64,000 nt of DNA from assembly GCF_011059135.1 (NCBI RefSeq), contig NZ_JAALGD010000012.1, positions 1-64,000 on the forward strand, given 5' to 3'. The notes beneath the pieces are model-generated. The model ran no database searches, was not told where the DNA came from, and saw only the letters and a program-made list of their open reading frames with translations. The DNA comes from Brevibacillus sp. SYP-B805 (lineage in GTDB: Bacteria > Bacillota > Bacilli > Brevibacillales > Brevibacillaceae). The translations under genes were made by a program, and so were the position numbers. Shown here in pieces: positions 26,169 through 35,064 of this stretch; position 1 is the first letter of the stretch; every line of letters starts with the position of its first letter.

Positions 26169-27011
26169 CTACAACAGATATTTGCTCAACAATTCCGTCA
26201 GCAGCTTGTACCACGGAAACATCGCCACAATCAACCCGATATAAAACGCCGGATAAACTATCACGCTGTATCCAATCCCCAGCGACTTGATCTTCTTGCG
26301 GTGCCGAAACTCCCTTCGGTTATCGACGGCCCATTCAAGCCGCTGCATGGTCAGCGACATCTGATGCGCGGACAATTGTTCAATCGTGCGCAGGTTGGAA
26401 ACCAGCATGATGCCATCGTCGACACCCAACTGACGCTTGAATGCCTCCAATGCCGCGAAGCGATCTTTGTTCCATTCGGACAGGGAGGGGATGTATTGCT
26501 TCAGCAAGCGTGTCGGACGCGCAGCCTTTACCAAAGCCGTATACGGCGGCACCTGATTTTCCAGCAGGTTGAGGTATCGGTTGGTAAAGCGGGCGATATC
26601 GGTACTGAGCAGCTCTTCCCTGTACCCGGCCCATCCCTTTAACAGCAGGTGAGGAAGCCAGTAACCCAGGCTGGGTACAATGCAGAACGTGAGATACGGA
26701 AACGTACCGTTCCCCCGAAACAATGTCCATAAAACGATGATGAAGAGCAAACTGCCTCCAAACAGCCACTGCAAGAACGTCCATTCCGCCTTCCCCCACC
26801 CGAATGGACGTCCCGCTTTCCGCAGCAGGTGATCCCACTCCTCCTCTTCTTCCTTTCCCACCGCTTTCGTCCAGAAGCGCCAAAAGGAATCCGAGAGCAA
26901 CAGCCTTCTTTTCGGCCGCTTTAACAGATAAACAGCCGTTGTATAGCTTGTCAGAAACACCCCCACGGCTCCAATCCCCAGCAGCAGATTCATCAGTGCA
27001 TCGGCCATCAT
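26169..27011 (-). CDS. Locus B TadC-like membrane platform protein
   Basis: 280 residues with membrane helices near the N-terminus, in the middle (about 85-130) and at the C-terminus (YSVIVYPAFYIGLIVAMF), and a central cytoplasmic helical domain, the layout of type II secretion F-type proteins. In Tad systems TadB and TadC form the inner-membrane platform moved by the ATPase. It is clearly more divergent than the locus A homologues. Start at 27011, overlapping the previous stop. Confidence 0.7.
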   Translation of the reverse strand: MMADALMNLLLGIGAVGVFLTSYTTAVYLLKRPKRRLLLSDSFWRFWTKAVGKEEEEEWDHLLRKAGRPFGWGKAEWTFLQWLFGGSLLFIIVLWTLFRGNGTFPYLTFCIVPSLGYWLPHLLLKGWAGYREELLSTDIARFTNRYLNLLENQVPPYTALVKAARPTRLLKQYIPSLSEWNKDRFAALEAFKRQLGVDDGIMLVSNLRTIEQLSAHQMSLTMQRLEWAVDNRREFRHRKKIKSLGIGYSVIVYPAFYIGLIVAMFPWYKLLTELLSKYLL

Positions 27012-27913
27012 CCGTGCCTCCTTCCCCAGATAAAGGCAAGCAAGATGGAGAGACACCATACCGTTATGGCGACGGAAAGAATAGACTGCCCATCCGCGGT
27101 AAAAAAGTACAGACGGTAAGATTCTTTCAGAAGCGACTGGTTATAGGGAATCAGCAAGACACAGATCACGATCACGATGATCAGACTGATCCAGATGGAA
27201 TAAATCTCACTGTTTCGTTCCTCTTTTTCATCCTGCTGGACAAACATCTCATTGGTTAAGCGGTTTAGCGATGACTGAATGTCTGCCGTTTCTCCCTCCA
27301 ATCCGCTCGCGATATAGGTGGAAAAATCATGGGCCCAGTGATGGTTCAGTCTCTCCGCAAACGATTCCACTGCCTGAACAGGGTCTCCGCCATCCGCCAG
27401 TTTGTTGTTTAGCAAGAGCAGCTCAGGCAGCAGCTCTTTGGGGCACTCCTCCACCATTTCGCGGAATGCCAGGACAATACTCCCCCTTCCGCTGTAGTAA
27501 CGCGAGAACAAATCGACAAAATGGCAAAACGACTTGATCATCTTGTTGACTCTGACCGTATAGCGGGCATATAACAGCAGGCTTGGAGCAAGCAGCATCA
27601 ACAGAAACAAGGAGAAGGAGGCTGCGATGTTACCGATGAAAATGCCGAACCAGAAACCCACAAAAGATCCAAGAAAGGAGAGGAGAAAGTATCCTTCCGG
27701 CGACAGCTTGCTGCCCACCACACTGCACCAGGTCTCGTAACGGCCATACACATAGCGACCATTTTTGTCCGCCAGCAGCTTTTTCCGCAGGATTGCCACT
27801 GTCTTCGGATAGAAGACCTTTGGCTCCAGCCTCATGCGTATCAAAATGGTTCCCCAAAAGAAGAAGGTGAGGAACAGGCACAGCGCCATGGGAAACAACA
27901 GATAATAGCTCAT
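27008..27913 (-). CDS. Locus B TadB-like membrane platform protein
   Basis: 301 residues: one N-terminal helix, a pair of helices at about 75-120, a central soluble domain (FSRYYSGRGSIVLAFREMVEE) that matches the T2SS-F pattern, and two C-terminal helices. It overlaps the ATPase gene by 4 bases. Role inferred as the platform partner of the ATPase at 27910. Confidence 0.75.
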   Translation of the reverse strand: MSYYLLFPMALCLFLTFFFWGTILIRMRLEPKVFYPKTVAILRKKLLADKNGRYVYGRYETWCSVVGSKLSPEGYFLLSFLGSFVGFWFGIFIGNIAASFSLFLLMLLAPSLLLYARYTVRVNKMIKSFCHFVDLFSRYYSGRGSIVLAFREMVEECPKELLPELLLLNNKLADGGDPVQAVESFAERLNHHWAHDFSTYIASGLEGETADIQSSLNRLTNEMFVQQDEKEERNSEIYSIWISLIIVIVICVLLIPYNQSLLKESYRLYFFTADGQSILSVAITVWCLSILLAFIWGRRHG

Positions 27914-29259
27914 AGCTGTCTCCCTATGTCCGTCAGCCCTAACGCTTTTAATACGCCCAAATCAGCATGTCCCATGCCGCACATATACTCCACCAACTCC
28001 CCAGACAAATGCTTTCCCGTCCACTCATATTCACCGGTTGCCAGGTTCTTGTGGACTAGCGGAACCGATTCTGCTCTCTGCATCAAAGCATTCCACTCGG
28101 TCACATGAATCGCGTCGATAAAGCGGTGCCCGTTATTGCGGAATTTGAGCGAATTGACAAAGTTAACCGCTCTGCTGATTCTCTCTTGGGTCAGCTCAAT
28201 GCTGCGGCCGCCGTATTGATAAACCAGATCGGTCAAATCGTTGAGAGCCTGGTGAGGAAACCTTTCATGCAGGGCGCCAATGGTAGCATCCGTGCCCCTT
28301 ATCCCGGCGTTGATGAAATGGTAAGCTTCAATCGGTTCCCTGATTTCTCCGATCAAAATCGTATTGGCCGTCGTTCGATACAAATCCTTAAAACAGTGTG
28401 CGAGTTCAATGCCGATCTCCTCCACATTTTGCAGTTCAATCACTTCCCCCGGCCAAATGTCGCCAAACCGCATTTCGTGCTCGCTTTCGTATATCGTGAT
28501 GTATTCGGTTTCCGGGTTTTTCAGCTTTAACATGCAGATCATCAGCGTTGTTTTCCCTGCTGCCATCGGCCCGATCACCAACACGTTGCCTCTGCCGTAC
28601 ACCTGCTGTTCGATGAGAAGCTGCACTTTTTCATCGAACGCGGGCAATGGCTGCCGGCGCAAATCGTCGAGCGAGAAGGAAACGGTGGTAAACCTTCGGA
28701 CAATGATGGTCGGAACGCGGGAATAGGGAAACGTAAACATCGTCAGCCTTGCTTTCAAGCTGTCCAGATACCCGCTGAGCCGGGGCTTTTTTTCATTGAA
28801 GGTCAAACCTGCCGCGTTGGTCAGTTTTTGCTGCAAGATTTCCACTTCTTTCAGCGTGGGGCGGTAAGGCAAAAATTTCTTTTTTCCCTGTTCCAGATAG
28901 CTTACCGGCTTGTCGGCGGATATTCGCACCTCTTCGACCCACGGTGACAGCTGAAGGACAACATCGAGAATCCCCCATCCGTAAGTGGCATAGGTCAAGC
29001 CTTCATACGCGTTTACATGGGGCAAGATCTTTTCGGTGACGGGCCTTCTCAACACTTCTTCAAAATAATGCTGCAGCCGCAGGATGATTGCCCGATGACT
29101 CTCTTTGTCTCCCTGTTCTGCCAGCGTCAGGATGCGCTGCATTTCCAGACGTTCTTCCCGGCTGCTCCCATAGTTGTTGAGATAATCGCGGGCGGCCTGC
29201 TTAAGTGCATCCGGGTCATGCAGCTCTCCGATTGGCAGCGGGTATGCCGCTCTTTTCAT
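27910..29259 (-). CDS. Locus B secretion ATPase (TadA/CpaF-like, divergent)
   Basis: A 449-residue type II/IV secretion ATPase that would power assembly. Walker A is GPMAAGKTT; the Walker B/arginine region reads TILIGEIREP; the Asp-box equivalent is YESEHEMRF and the His-box keeps its histidine in GALHERF. The N-terminal part (about 1-200) is a helical and sensor domain as in CpaF. The motifs are clearly less canonical than in the locus A ATPase (37637). It starts immediately after the stop of the CpaE-like gene (TAAATG). Confidence 0.85.
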   Translation of the reverse strand: MKRAAYPLPIGELHDPDALKQAARDYLNNYGSSREERLEMQRILTLAEQGDKESHRAIILRLQHYFEEVLRRPVTEKILPHVNAYEGLTYATYGWGILDVVLQLSPWVEEVRISADKPVSYLEQGKKKFLPYRPTLKEVEILQQKLTNAAGLTFNEKKPRLSGYLDSLKARLTMFTFPYSRVPTIIVRRFTTVSFSLDDLRRQPLPAFDEKVQLLIEQQVYGRGNVLVIGPMAAGKTTLMICMLKLKNPETEYITIYESEHEMRFGDIWPGEVIELQNVEEIGIELAHCFKDLYRTTANTILIGEIREPIEAYHFINAGIRGTDATIGALHERFPHQALNDLTDLVYQYGGRSIELTQERISRAVNFVNSLKFRNNGHRFIDAIHVTEWNALMQRAESVPLVHKNLATGEYEWTGKHLSGELVEYMCGMGHADLGVLKALGLTDIGRQL

Positions 29260-30384
29260 TTAGATCGCCGCCTCCTCCCGCCTTCGTTCCGCTTCCGCGA
29301 TCGCCCGCAAACTGTTGACGTAGGTTCTGGGCGGAAACATCTCCTCCACCAGTATGCTCCTGCTCTGATGCGATTGAAAAACACGGTTGTCGGAAATACG
29401 CGGCACAATTCCGTAAACAGGTACTCCCTCCTTGATTCTGCGGGCGCTCATCTGTGCGCCGTCAAAATGGCTGACCAGAAGCTGCGGGGAAACCTTTGTC
29501 TGCTGCCATTTGCGTATCCACCTATGTGCGCTGTCGATGCTGAACGGATCTGCTCTGACAAAAAAGATAGGATGGTCAACCTCCAGCAAAAGCGTCTGCA
29601 GCGCCTCCGTTTCCGGAAAACAATAGCCCCAGTCCAGATAGGTGTAGTCAAAATTCCTTCTCAATATCCGCAAAAGCGTTGAAATCTCATAACTTTTCCA
29701 TCTGCTTGTGGCGGAGGAGTAAAACAGGTTATGCAGTGACTCGCTCCGCTTGAACGCCCCCAGCCAATTCCGTCTTTCCGCAACAGCTGTATGAATGAGG
29801 TCGGGACGAAACATGGATAACTGATGCTCCTGCAGCCCAAAATACTGGGTCAAATCCGGCTTTTCCACGTTCATATCGATAACCGCCACGCGTTTATCGG
29901 GATGCTGCTTGGCCAGCAGTACCGGATAATTGACGCAGAACGTCGTGATCCCTGCCGCTCCGTAACCCAACAGCGCGTAAACGCTCCCTGAAGCTTCACG
30001 CTTGTCCGACCAGTCGGGAACGGCATCTTCCATGCCCAAGATCCGGCCGATTCTGCCGGATAACTCGCTGTAACCTTGATTGGCGGGCAGCAAATAGATG
30101 TTGGGCAGATTCATCTCTTCGATGATCCTGGCGATAAACGGCTCATCTTTATGCAGAGGAACGATCAGCATCGGAACCTCTCCGGCCAATTGGGACCGTA
30201 ATTTCGGCACCCACTCCCAGATGGGCATGGCAAAAGATTCCGAGAAAAGAACCGCCGCTTCCAGAGGGAAGAGCTGAAGCTGTTGAAAGCACTCGCTCTC
30301 ATTCTCCGCTGCCAGCACTTCGCAGCCTGCCGGCATGAACAAGGGAACCAACGACTTCATCGGATAACATACGATGACTTTCAT
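29260..30384 (-). CDS. Locus B CpaE/TadZ-like protein with degenerate P-loop
   Basis: 374 residues: an N-terminal receiver-like domain (about 1-125) and a ParA/MinD-like domain, as in TadZ/CpaE localisation proteins. The Walker A region reads LGYGAAGITT; the signature lysine is missing, so ATP hydrolysis is unlikely. The later ParA segments are recognisable (VAVIDMNVEKPDLTQYFGL; DYTYLDWGYCF). Overlaps the SAF-domain gene by 4 bases. Likely a polar-localisation or docking factor for the pilus machine. Confidence 0.75.
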   Translation of the reverse strand: MKVIVCYPMKSLVPLFMPAGCEVLAAENESECFQQLQLFPLEAAVLFSESFAMPIWEWVPKLRSQLAGEVPMLIVPLHKDEPFIARIIEEMNLPNIYLLPANQGYSELSGRIGRILGMEDAVPDWSDKREASGSVYALLGYGAAGITTFCVNYPVLLAKQHPDKRVAVIDMNVEKPDLTQYFGLQEHQLSMFRPDLIHTAVAERRNWLGAFKRSESLHNLFYSSATSRWKSYEISTLLRILRRNFDYTYLDWGYCFPETEALQTLLLEVDHPIFFVRADPFSIDSAHRWIRKWQQTKVSPQLLVSHFDGAQMSARRIKEGVPVYGIVPRISDNRVFQSHQSRSILVEEMFPPRTYVNSLRAIAEAERRREEAAI

Positions 30385-31175
30385 GACGTGCCACCTTCCT
30401 TGGAAACCATGATGTGACCGATTTGGATCGTGCCGTACTGCATCGCCTCCGAGAGCATCCGGTACTGCTGGTCGGTCAGATTAAATCCCAGGTATGCCGG
30501 CAAGGATGACGGCTGAGCCCGGTAGTCGCGATAGCGCCGCTCCGCATCCGTATATTTCCTGGCTTCCGATCCGTGAAACAGCGTATCCCCTATCTGTCGG
30601 CCGTCAGGAATCACGCTGGGCTTGATCGTGTAAATCTCAATACCGTTGTTGTCTTTGACGGTCGCCAATTGGCTTTCAAAGAGCAGTTCAGCAGATGCGT
30701 TCGTGCGTGTGAAGTAGGAAGGAGGCGGCATGTTCGCAAGCTCTGTGGGGGAACGGTATCGTACCCATACCTTGACATAGTCCCCTTTTCTCAACTCTGT
30801 CACAGGCATCATGTCCGTAATGGGGAACTCATACCGTGCTTTTCCCTTTTCCGGAAGCAGATGCCCATCGTCCAATTTTTGTTTTAATACTTGTTCCCCC
30901 GCAAAGATGGGCTGGACACTCCGTTTTCCGACCACGCCTTCCAGCGACGTGACGGCATCGGGCAGGATTTCATCCGCCTCCTCGTTGACAAGTACCACAT
31001 CCTCCGTGGTGATGGGCTCAAACGGCTGGATTTCCCTGCCGTCCGCCACTTTCACAACAGGGGCAAACAGCTTTTCATGCGCCAGGGAGTCTATGTATCT
31101 GGTCGCCGCATAGAAACTGAATAAGGCCAATAGAAACGAAATGAGGCTGATGATGATGAGCGTCCGCTTCTTCAT
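30381..31175 (-). CDS. Locus B CpaB/RcpC-like SAF-domain protein
   Basis: 264 residues with an N-terminal membrane helix (about 5-25) and an outer SAF-type domain (VADGREIQPFEPITTEDVVLV, FAGEQVLKQKL), the module found in CpaB/RcpC of Tad systems and in flagellar FlgA. In Tad systems it works in the cell-envelope part of the apparatus; in a Gram-positive it is probably exposed outside the membrane. The homologue in locus A is at 40507. Confidence 0.7.
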   Translation of the reverse strand: MKKRTLIIISLISFLLALFSFYAATRYIDSLAHEKLFAPVVKVADGREIQPFEPITTEDVVLVNEEADEILPDAVTSLEGVVGKRSVQPIFAGEQVLKQKLDDGHLLPEKGKARYEFPITDMMPVTELRKGDYVKVWVRYRSPTELANMPPPSYFTRTNASAELLFESQLATVKDNNGIEIYTIKPSVIPDGRQIGDTLFHGSEARKYTDAERRYRDYRAQPSSLPAYLGFNLTDQQYRMLSEAMQYGTIQIGHIMVSKEGGTS

Positions 31176-31205
31176 AACATCCTTCCTTGCATGTCATAGT
31201 GGTCT

Positions 31206-32078
31206 TCATCTGAGGGCGGCCAGTCGGGCAAACACTTCACCCTCTTCCGGATACATTTCCAACAGAAACTTGCTGTTGATCTGTGCGCCGATCACTTTTT
31301 CAGAGGAGATCTGGGGAACAAACAGCTCAATGGGTTTGATCTGCTGCTCCTGATGCCACAAGGAAATGGTTCCTTCCAGTCTCTTGATCACGCTTGACCT
31401 CGCAAAGGCCGTATCCCACTTATTGGCAATCAGTCTGATTTTTTGAAAATGCTTGCTCCACCAACCAGGCGCATCCTGTGTCAGGATCGTTCTCGCCAAT
31501 CGCGGGATATCGGAATCGCATACGACCCATACTTCGTCGGCAAGGTCCGCCAGCCACGCCGCTGTTTCCCGCTGGATATGGGACGACAGGTCGATAATCA
31601 GCATCGATGCATGTTTGCTGTTTGCCAAAAACCAGCTGGCTATCCGGGGATGTGTCGGGGTGAGCCTTGGAAAAGGGGAGATTGCCTTCACCCTTAGATA
31701 CCCGTCCTGAAGATAGACAGCTTTTTCCACAATGCCTTCCTCGCCCCCCGCTTCGGCTTTCCCTCTCGCTTCACTGTCAAGGGAAAAGTAGTAATACGGT
31801 TCGCCATCGGGCATTTCGCACAGAGTGGTTTCTATCTGGTTGGCGGCTTGATAACATGCAAGATTGCTGGCAATAAAGCTTGCTCCTGCCTGCGGGTAAA
31901 AGCTGGCGATGGCCAATACGCGCCTGGGTGTCTGCTGATGGAGGGATTCCTGCGGCTGGGGAGATGCCAGGATTTGCCGCAGTCGTTTCCGCCGGGCTTC
32001 TTCCTCACCCGTAAGCGGGCGCTCCTGCTTCTCCAGTTCCCGGAAGGTGGTAACAAACTTCCTGACCTGATCAAACAT
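31206..32078 (-). CDS. Locus B ParA-like protein with degenerate P-loop
   Basis: 290 residues. After an N-terminal charged helix (about 1-60), a MinD/ParA-like fold begins with VLAIASFYPQAGASF, where the deviant Walker A lysines are absent, then SNLACYQ and a switch-like region SMLIIDLSSHIQRE. It is the second inactive-looking ParA relative in the same operon. The ATG at 32078 has AGGCGGG upstream; a GTG ten codons earlier is possible. Possibly a scaffold or partner of the protein at 29260. Confidence 0.65.
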   Translation of the reverse strand: MFDQVRKFVTTFRELEKQERPLTGEEEARRKRLRQILASPQPQESLHQQTPRRVLAIASFYPQAGASFIASNLACYQAANQIETTLCEMPDGEPYYYFSLDSEARGKAEAGGEEGIVEKAVYLQDGYLRVKAISPFPRLTPTHPRIASWFLANSKHASMLIIDLSSHIQRETAAWLADLADEVWVVCDSDIPRLARTILTQDAPGWWSKHFQKIRLIANKWDTAFARSSVIKRLEGTISLWHQEQQIKPIELFVPQISSEKVIGAQINSKFLLEMYPEEGEVFARLAALR

Positions 32079-32095
32079 CTTGTTCCCGCCTGCGT

Positions 32096-32866
32096 TTAAT
32101 TGGCCCACTGGTTTGTTTCTTCTTCGATGCTTGCAGCAGATTTCATCTGGACATAGTTCTTAAACTTTTCAATCATGTCGAGTGTTGTCAGGGATTTTCG
32201 GTGGTAGTAGTAGATCTTGCGGATTCTCTCTTTTTCTTGCGGGGTCAGGTTGGGCTTCCATTCGTGAACTTTTTCAAGCAGCAGGGTAAGCTCTGCGTTA
32301 TTGGGCCTGCCGCGTCTGCTGGGTTTGGCGAAAAGCCGCTGCTGCGTCTTGTCGAAAGCATTGGGATATTCAATCAGCCACGCGTCTACCAGCGATTCGA
32401 TATCGGCATACGTGCGAATGCCCAGTTTCATCAGATACTGGTAATACGACTGCATGGACCGCTGCAGTTCGTTCTTCCATTTCGCAACAAAGCCGGTCGG
32501 TGACGTGAGCAGTTTGGTTACATCGCGAATCAACTCCTCCCGTGAACCGGAATGGTAGGTGACGATCGCCTCTCTGACCAGAGAGAACAAGATGTCGTGA
32601 AAGCAGGCAGACTCGCGCTCGTTGCCGATATGAAGCAAGTACCAATCCTCCACGGCGGTATCAAAATCTTTTCGGCAGTTGGTTAATTTAATGCTTTCCA
32701 GATGTTCGTGAAAGGCATCGAGGCCGTAGCTGGCAACAACCTCTTCCTGATACGTTTCAAAGACAAAGGAAACAAAGGCTTTTTTCAATTCCTCTTTGTC
32801 CAGCAGCCTGTTGACATGTTCGTAGCAGCGTGTCACCAATTCGAAAGAGCTTTGCGCAAGCAACAT
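32096..32866 (-). CDS. Locus B first gene, helical protein of unknown function
   Basis: 256 residues, predicted mostly alpha-helical, without signal peptide or membrane segment. It has a GRPNNAELTLLLEKVHEWKPN-like basic middle (RRGRPNNAEL) and a C-terminal helix. I recognise no family. As the leading gene of locus B it could be a cytoplasmic regulator or adaptor. AGGAGGG precedes the ATG. Upstream DNA holds AT-rich sequence with a weak promoter (TTGACG, 17 bp, CAAAAT, around 32914-32942). Confidence 0.65.
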   Translation of the reverse strand: MLLAQSSFELVTRCYEHVNRLLDKEELKKAFVSFVFETYQEEVVASYGLDAFHEHLESIKLTNCRKDFDTAVEDWYLLHIGNERESACFHDILFSLVREAIVTYHSGSREELIRDVTKLLTSPTGFVAKWKNELQRSMQSYYQYLMKLGIRTYADIESLVDAWLIEYPNAFDKTQQRLFAKPSRRGRPNNAELTLLLEKVHEWKPNLTPQEKERIRKIYYYHRKSLTTLDMIEKFKNYVQMKSAASIEEETNQWAN

Positions 32867-32979
32867 TCCAAATACCCTCCTGTTTTTACAGATTTATACA
32901 TATATCGCCATTTTGCTACATGTCTATATCGGCGTCAAACTTTTTTTGTTATATTTGTAATTTTTATACAGTAAGGGGT

Positions 32980-33013
32980 AAAGTCCGCCGGCACCCAACG
33001 GTACCAGGCGGAC
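32980..33013 (-). terminator. Probable terminator after the 92-aa gene
   Basis: GTCCGCC (32983-32989) pairs with GGCGGAC (33007-33013), with further pairing across the loop (GGTACC-type), followed by only three U on the minus strand. It separates the 92-residue gene from locus B. Confidence 0.5.
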
Positions 33014-33026
33014 ATGGCCGGAAAAG

Positions 33027-33305
33027 TTACTCTACGTAGAAGTAGAGTTCTTCCCCGGTTGGGAGGAGCAGGGCGATTCTTCCCCTGCGCTCAACGACGG
33101 TTGGAGCAGCCTCCATGACGATCGCTCCGCCGTTTATGCTGATCCGGCTTCCAAACTGATTGATGGAATCAATCCGGAAGACCCCCTGGGGCATTCTCTC
33201 CAACGAGAGATGTGCGCCCGGTTTGTGCTTCTGGTAGCGAACCCGCCGGTCCAAAAGCACCTCCACATGCGTGGACTGTTCTTGGTGAGCCTTAATTGTT
33301 GCCAT
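33027..33305 (-). CDS. Small protein of unknown function between the pilus loci
   Basis: 92 residues, predicted mainly beta, no membrane segment or signal. A basic middle (DRRVRYQKHKPG) is followed by a hydrophobic beta-rich half. ATG at 33305 has AAAGGAGGAG upstream. It is a single gene with a terminator and a 28-bp palindrome upstream, so it may be regulated independently or be a regulator itself; no DNA-binding motif is evident. Confidence 0.7.
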   Translation of the reverse strand: MATIKAHQEQSTHVEVLLDRRVRYQKHKPGAHLSLERMPQGVFRIDSINQFGSRISINGGAIVMEAAPTVVERRGRIALLLPTGEELYFYVE

Positions 33306-33340
33306 GCGCAACTCCTCCTTTTCTCACCAATTTAACGGCC

Positions 33341-33368
33341 GTTTCAATTGCTTATAAGCATTTGAAAC
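33341..33368. promoter_or_regulatory. 28-bp near-perfect palindrome, candidate operator
   Basis: GTTTCAAWTGCTTATAAGCAWTTGAAAC: 13 of 14 base pairs match around the centre. It contains a possible minus-strand -10 (TATAAG) and lies 36 bases upstream of the 92-residue gene. A dimeric repressor or activator is the expected ligand. Confidence 0.6.
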
Positions 33369-33418
33369 TACCTTAACCGTAGAAAAAGACAGAGGCGCGC
33401 GCAAATTTTTTTATAGCG

Positions 33419-34033
33419 CTATTCCTCCCATAAATGCGGCTCAGCCAATTCCGGGTATATTTCGGTCACCAGGTCATACGGCGAGAAAAACAAAGTATCC
33501 ACAAGAATCTTCAGCTTGTATTTGCGCAGAATCGCATACGCGGTATCCGTTTTCTTAAAGATGGCCGGTATCTCGCGGATATCCTGAATCTTCAGCAGCT
33601 CTTTGCACATGTAGTCAAAGCAAATCTTGGCCCGCTCTTCCCCTTTGACGCTTTGGAAATAATGGGCGGGGAAATGCCTTCTCTTCCCTTCCAGCACCTC
33701 CCCGTAGACCCACAGGACTTTTTCCTTCTCCGAATACCGGGGCAGATACGGGTAGGCATACTCCACGAGATAATAAACATCTTCCGGCTTCGCCTCAATC
33801 GGCGGTTCGATATATTCTCGGACAAGATGGAGCTTCAGCGCTTTGACATCCTGCAAATTGAGCTCCGCCCTGGCCTGCTCGGGGGTCCACCGTTTTACAT
33901 GTTCAATGGCATATCGGATCACCATTTGTATTTTTTGCTTGCGGTACTGCACATCTTCAAATTCATAGGGGGAGAATCTTTTTTGCTTGCCGCTTAATAT
34001 GCGCTTGTACCGCTCCAGAATGGTTGAGGGCAT
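33419..34033 (-). CDS. Cytoplasmic protein with two internal repeats
   Basis: 204 residues, helical, no membrane segment. It contains an internal duplication: YKRILSGKQKRFSPYEFE at the start matches YGEVLEGKRRHFPAHYFQ in the middle, each followed by a helical segment. This arrangement recalls DUF4046-type proteins of Bacilli, which I name only tentatively. GGGAGG precedes the ATG. It lies about 110 bp after locus A and may be cotranscribed with it. Confidence 0.65.
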   Translation of the reverse strand: MPSTILERYKRILSGKQKRFSPYEFEDVQYRKQKIQMVIRYAIEHVKRWTPEQARAELNLQDVKALKLHLVREYIEPPIEAKPEDVYYLVEYAYPYLPRYSEKEKVLWVYGEVLEGKRRHFPAHYFQSVKGEERAKICFDYMCKELLKIQDIREIPAIFKKTDTAYAILRKYKLKILVDTLFFSPYDLVTEIYPELAEPHLWEE

Positions 34034-34141
34034 CTGCTATTCCTCCCGTCCCACAGCGTGAATTTACTGTTACCCTAACACGCTGGGCTGGGACAAAAAT
34101 AATGGTTCAAATGCCCTGCAAGCGGCCGCATCAAGCGGCAT

Positions 34142-34645
34142 TCATACCTCCGACTGGGACACCCGCTCCAAAAGCAGCTCGATCATCTCCCAAAAAAGCG
34201 GGACGTTGCTCTCGACCTGCAGCCGCAGGTGGTAGATTCCCTGCCGGTACAGAGATTTCCGCTCCCCCTTTTGATGCTCTGCGACAATTGTCTCGACATC
34301 CTTTTGCAAGCCGGGTTCATTCAGCTCGTACAAAATTTCGGCTTCTTCCCTTGCCCCCCGGATAATGTCGGCATCGTAACGCCGGGCTTCCTGTTTGGTC
34401 GCAAACAATCTTTTGGTCACTTCACCCGATTCCGGATCAACATGGACCCATGCGCCCGCCGCTCGGGCCCCTTTGGTGATCAAATCGGCGGTTTGCTGGG
34501 TTTTCATCTGCAAATATCCCACTTGGCCGATCAGCAGCAGCAGCGAAATCATTCCCGCCAGGCACAGCATGAAATAGAGCGAATGAAGCGTGGCGGTGCC
34601 ATCCTCTTCCCCCCGAACGCGTTCCCGGAGCAGACATCCTCTCAT
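34142..34645 (-). CDS. Locus A minor pseudopilin-like protein (TadE/TadF-like)
   Basis: 167 residues: a charged leader with EEDG, then a membrane helix (SLYFMLCLAGMISLLLLIGQ) and a polar outer part with a coiled-coil-prone stretch. The leader-plus-helix pattern is that of class III pre-pseudopilins cleaved by TadV. It overlaps the preceding tadE stop by 4 bases. Confidence 0.7.
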   Translation of the reverse strand: MRGCLLRERVRGEEDGTATLHSLYFMLCLAGMISLLLLIGQVGYLQMKTQQTADLITKGARAAGAWVHVDPESGEVTKRLFATKQEARRYDADIIRGAREEAEILYELNEPGLQKDVETIVAEHQKGERKSLYRQGIYHLRLQVESNVPLFWEMIELLLERVSQSEV

Positions 34646-35058
34646 CGATCATCGTCCCCCGCATTCTCGACCATCATGAAATAGGATTCGCTCAGCTCAT
34701 ACCGCTCGCCCGTTGCGGGAAGCCGGAAGGAAAGGGTTGCCTTCACTTCGAAATGGTTCCCCTTTTTCCACCTTCCCTGCGGAAGAATCTCGATCTCTCC
34801 CCGCTCGACCGCCATCCCCTGTTCCAGTTCCGCCATGCCATGCTCTTCGCCATGGTAGGAGGCCAGGCCGAAATTGGGCTGGACCGAAGCGATTCTTCCG
34901 GCTTCAAAGGCGGCCGACAGCACCCGCTGCTTGTTGTACATGATGGTAAACTGGTCAAACGCAAACACCAGCAGCACCCACACCAGCGGGAATGTCAAGA
35001 TAAACTCCAGCACCTGACTCCCTGTTTCTTCCCTCCACAGCCTGCGCCAGTCCGTCAT
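34642..35058 (-). CDS. tadE: TadE-like pseudopilin of locus A
   Basis: 138 residues with the class III motif EETGSQVLEFILTFPLVW: a basic/acidic leader, Gly, and a Glu five residues into the mature helix, as in TadE. The rest is an outer domain rich in beta strands. Minor pilin needed for pilus biogenesis in known Tad systems. Located 6 bases after the prepilin peptidase gene. Confidence 0.8.
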   Translation of the reverse strand: MTDWRRLWREETGSQVLEFILTFPLVWVLLVFAFDQFTIMYNKQRVLSAAFEAGRIASVQPNFGLASYHGEEHGMAELEQGMAVERGEIEILPQGRWKKGNHFEVKATLSFRLPATGERYELSESYFMMVENAGDDDR

Positions 35059-35064
35059 GACCGC

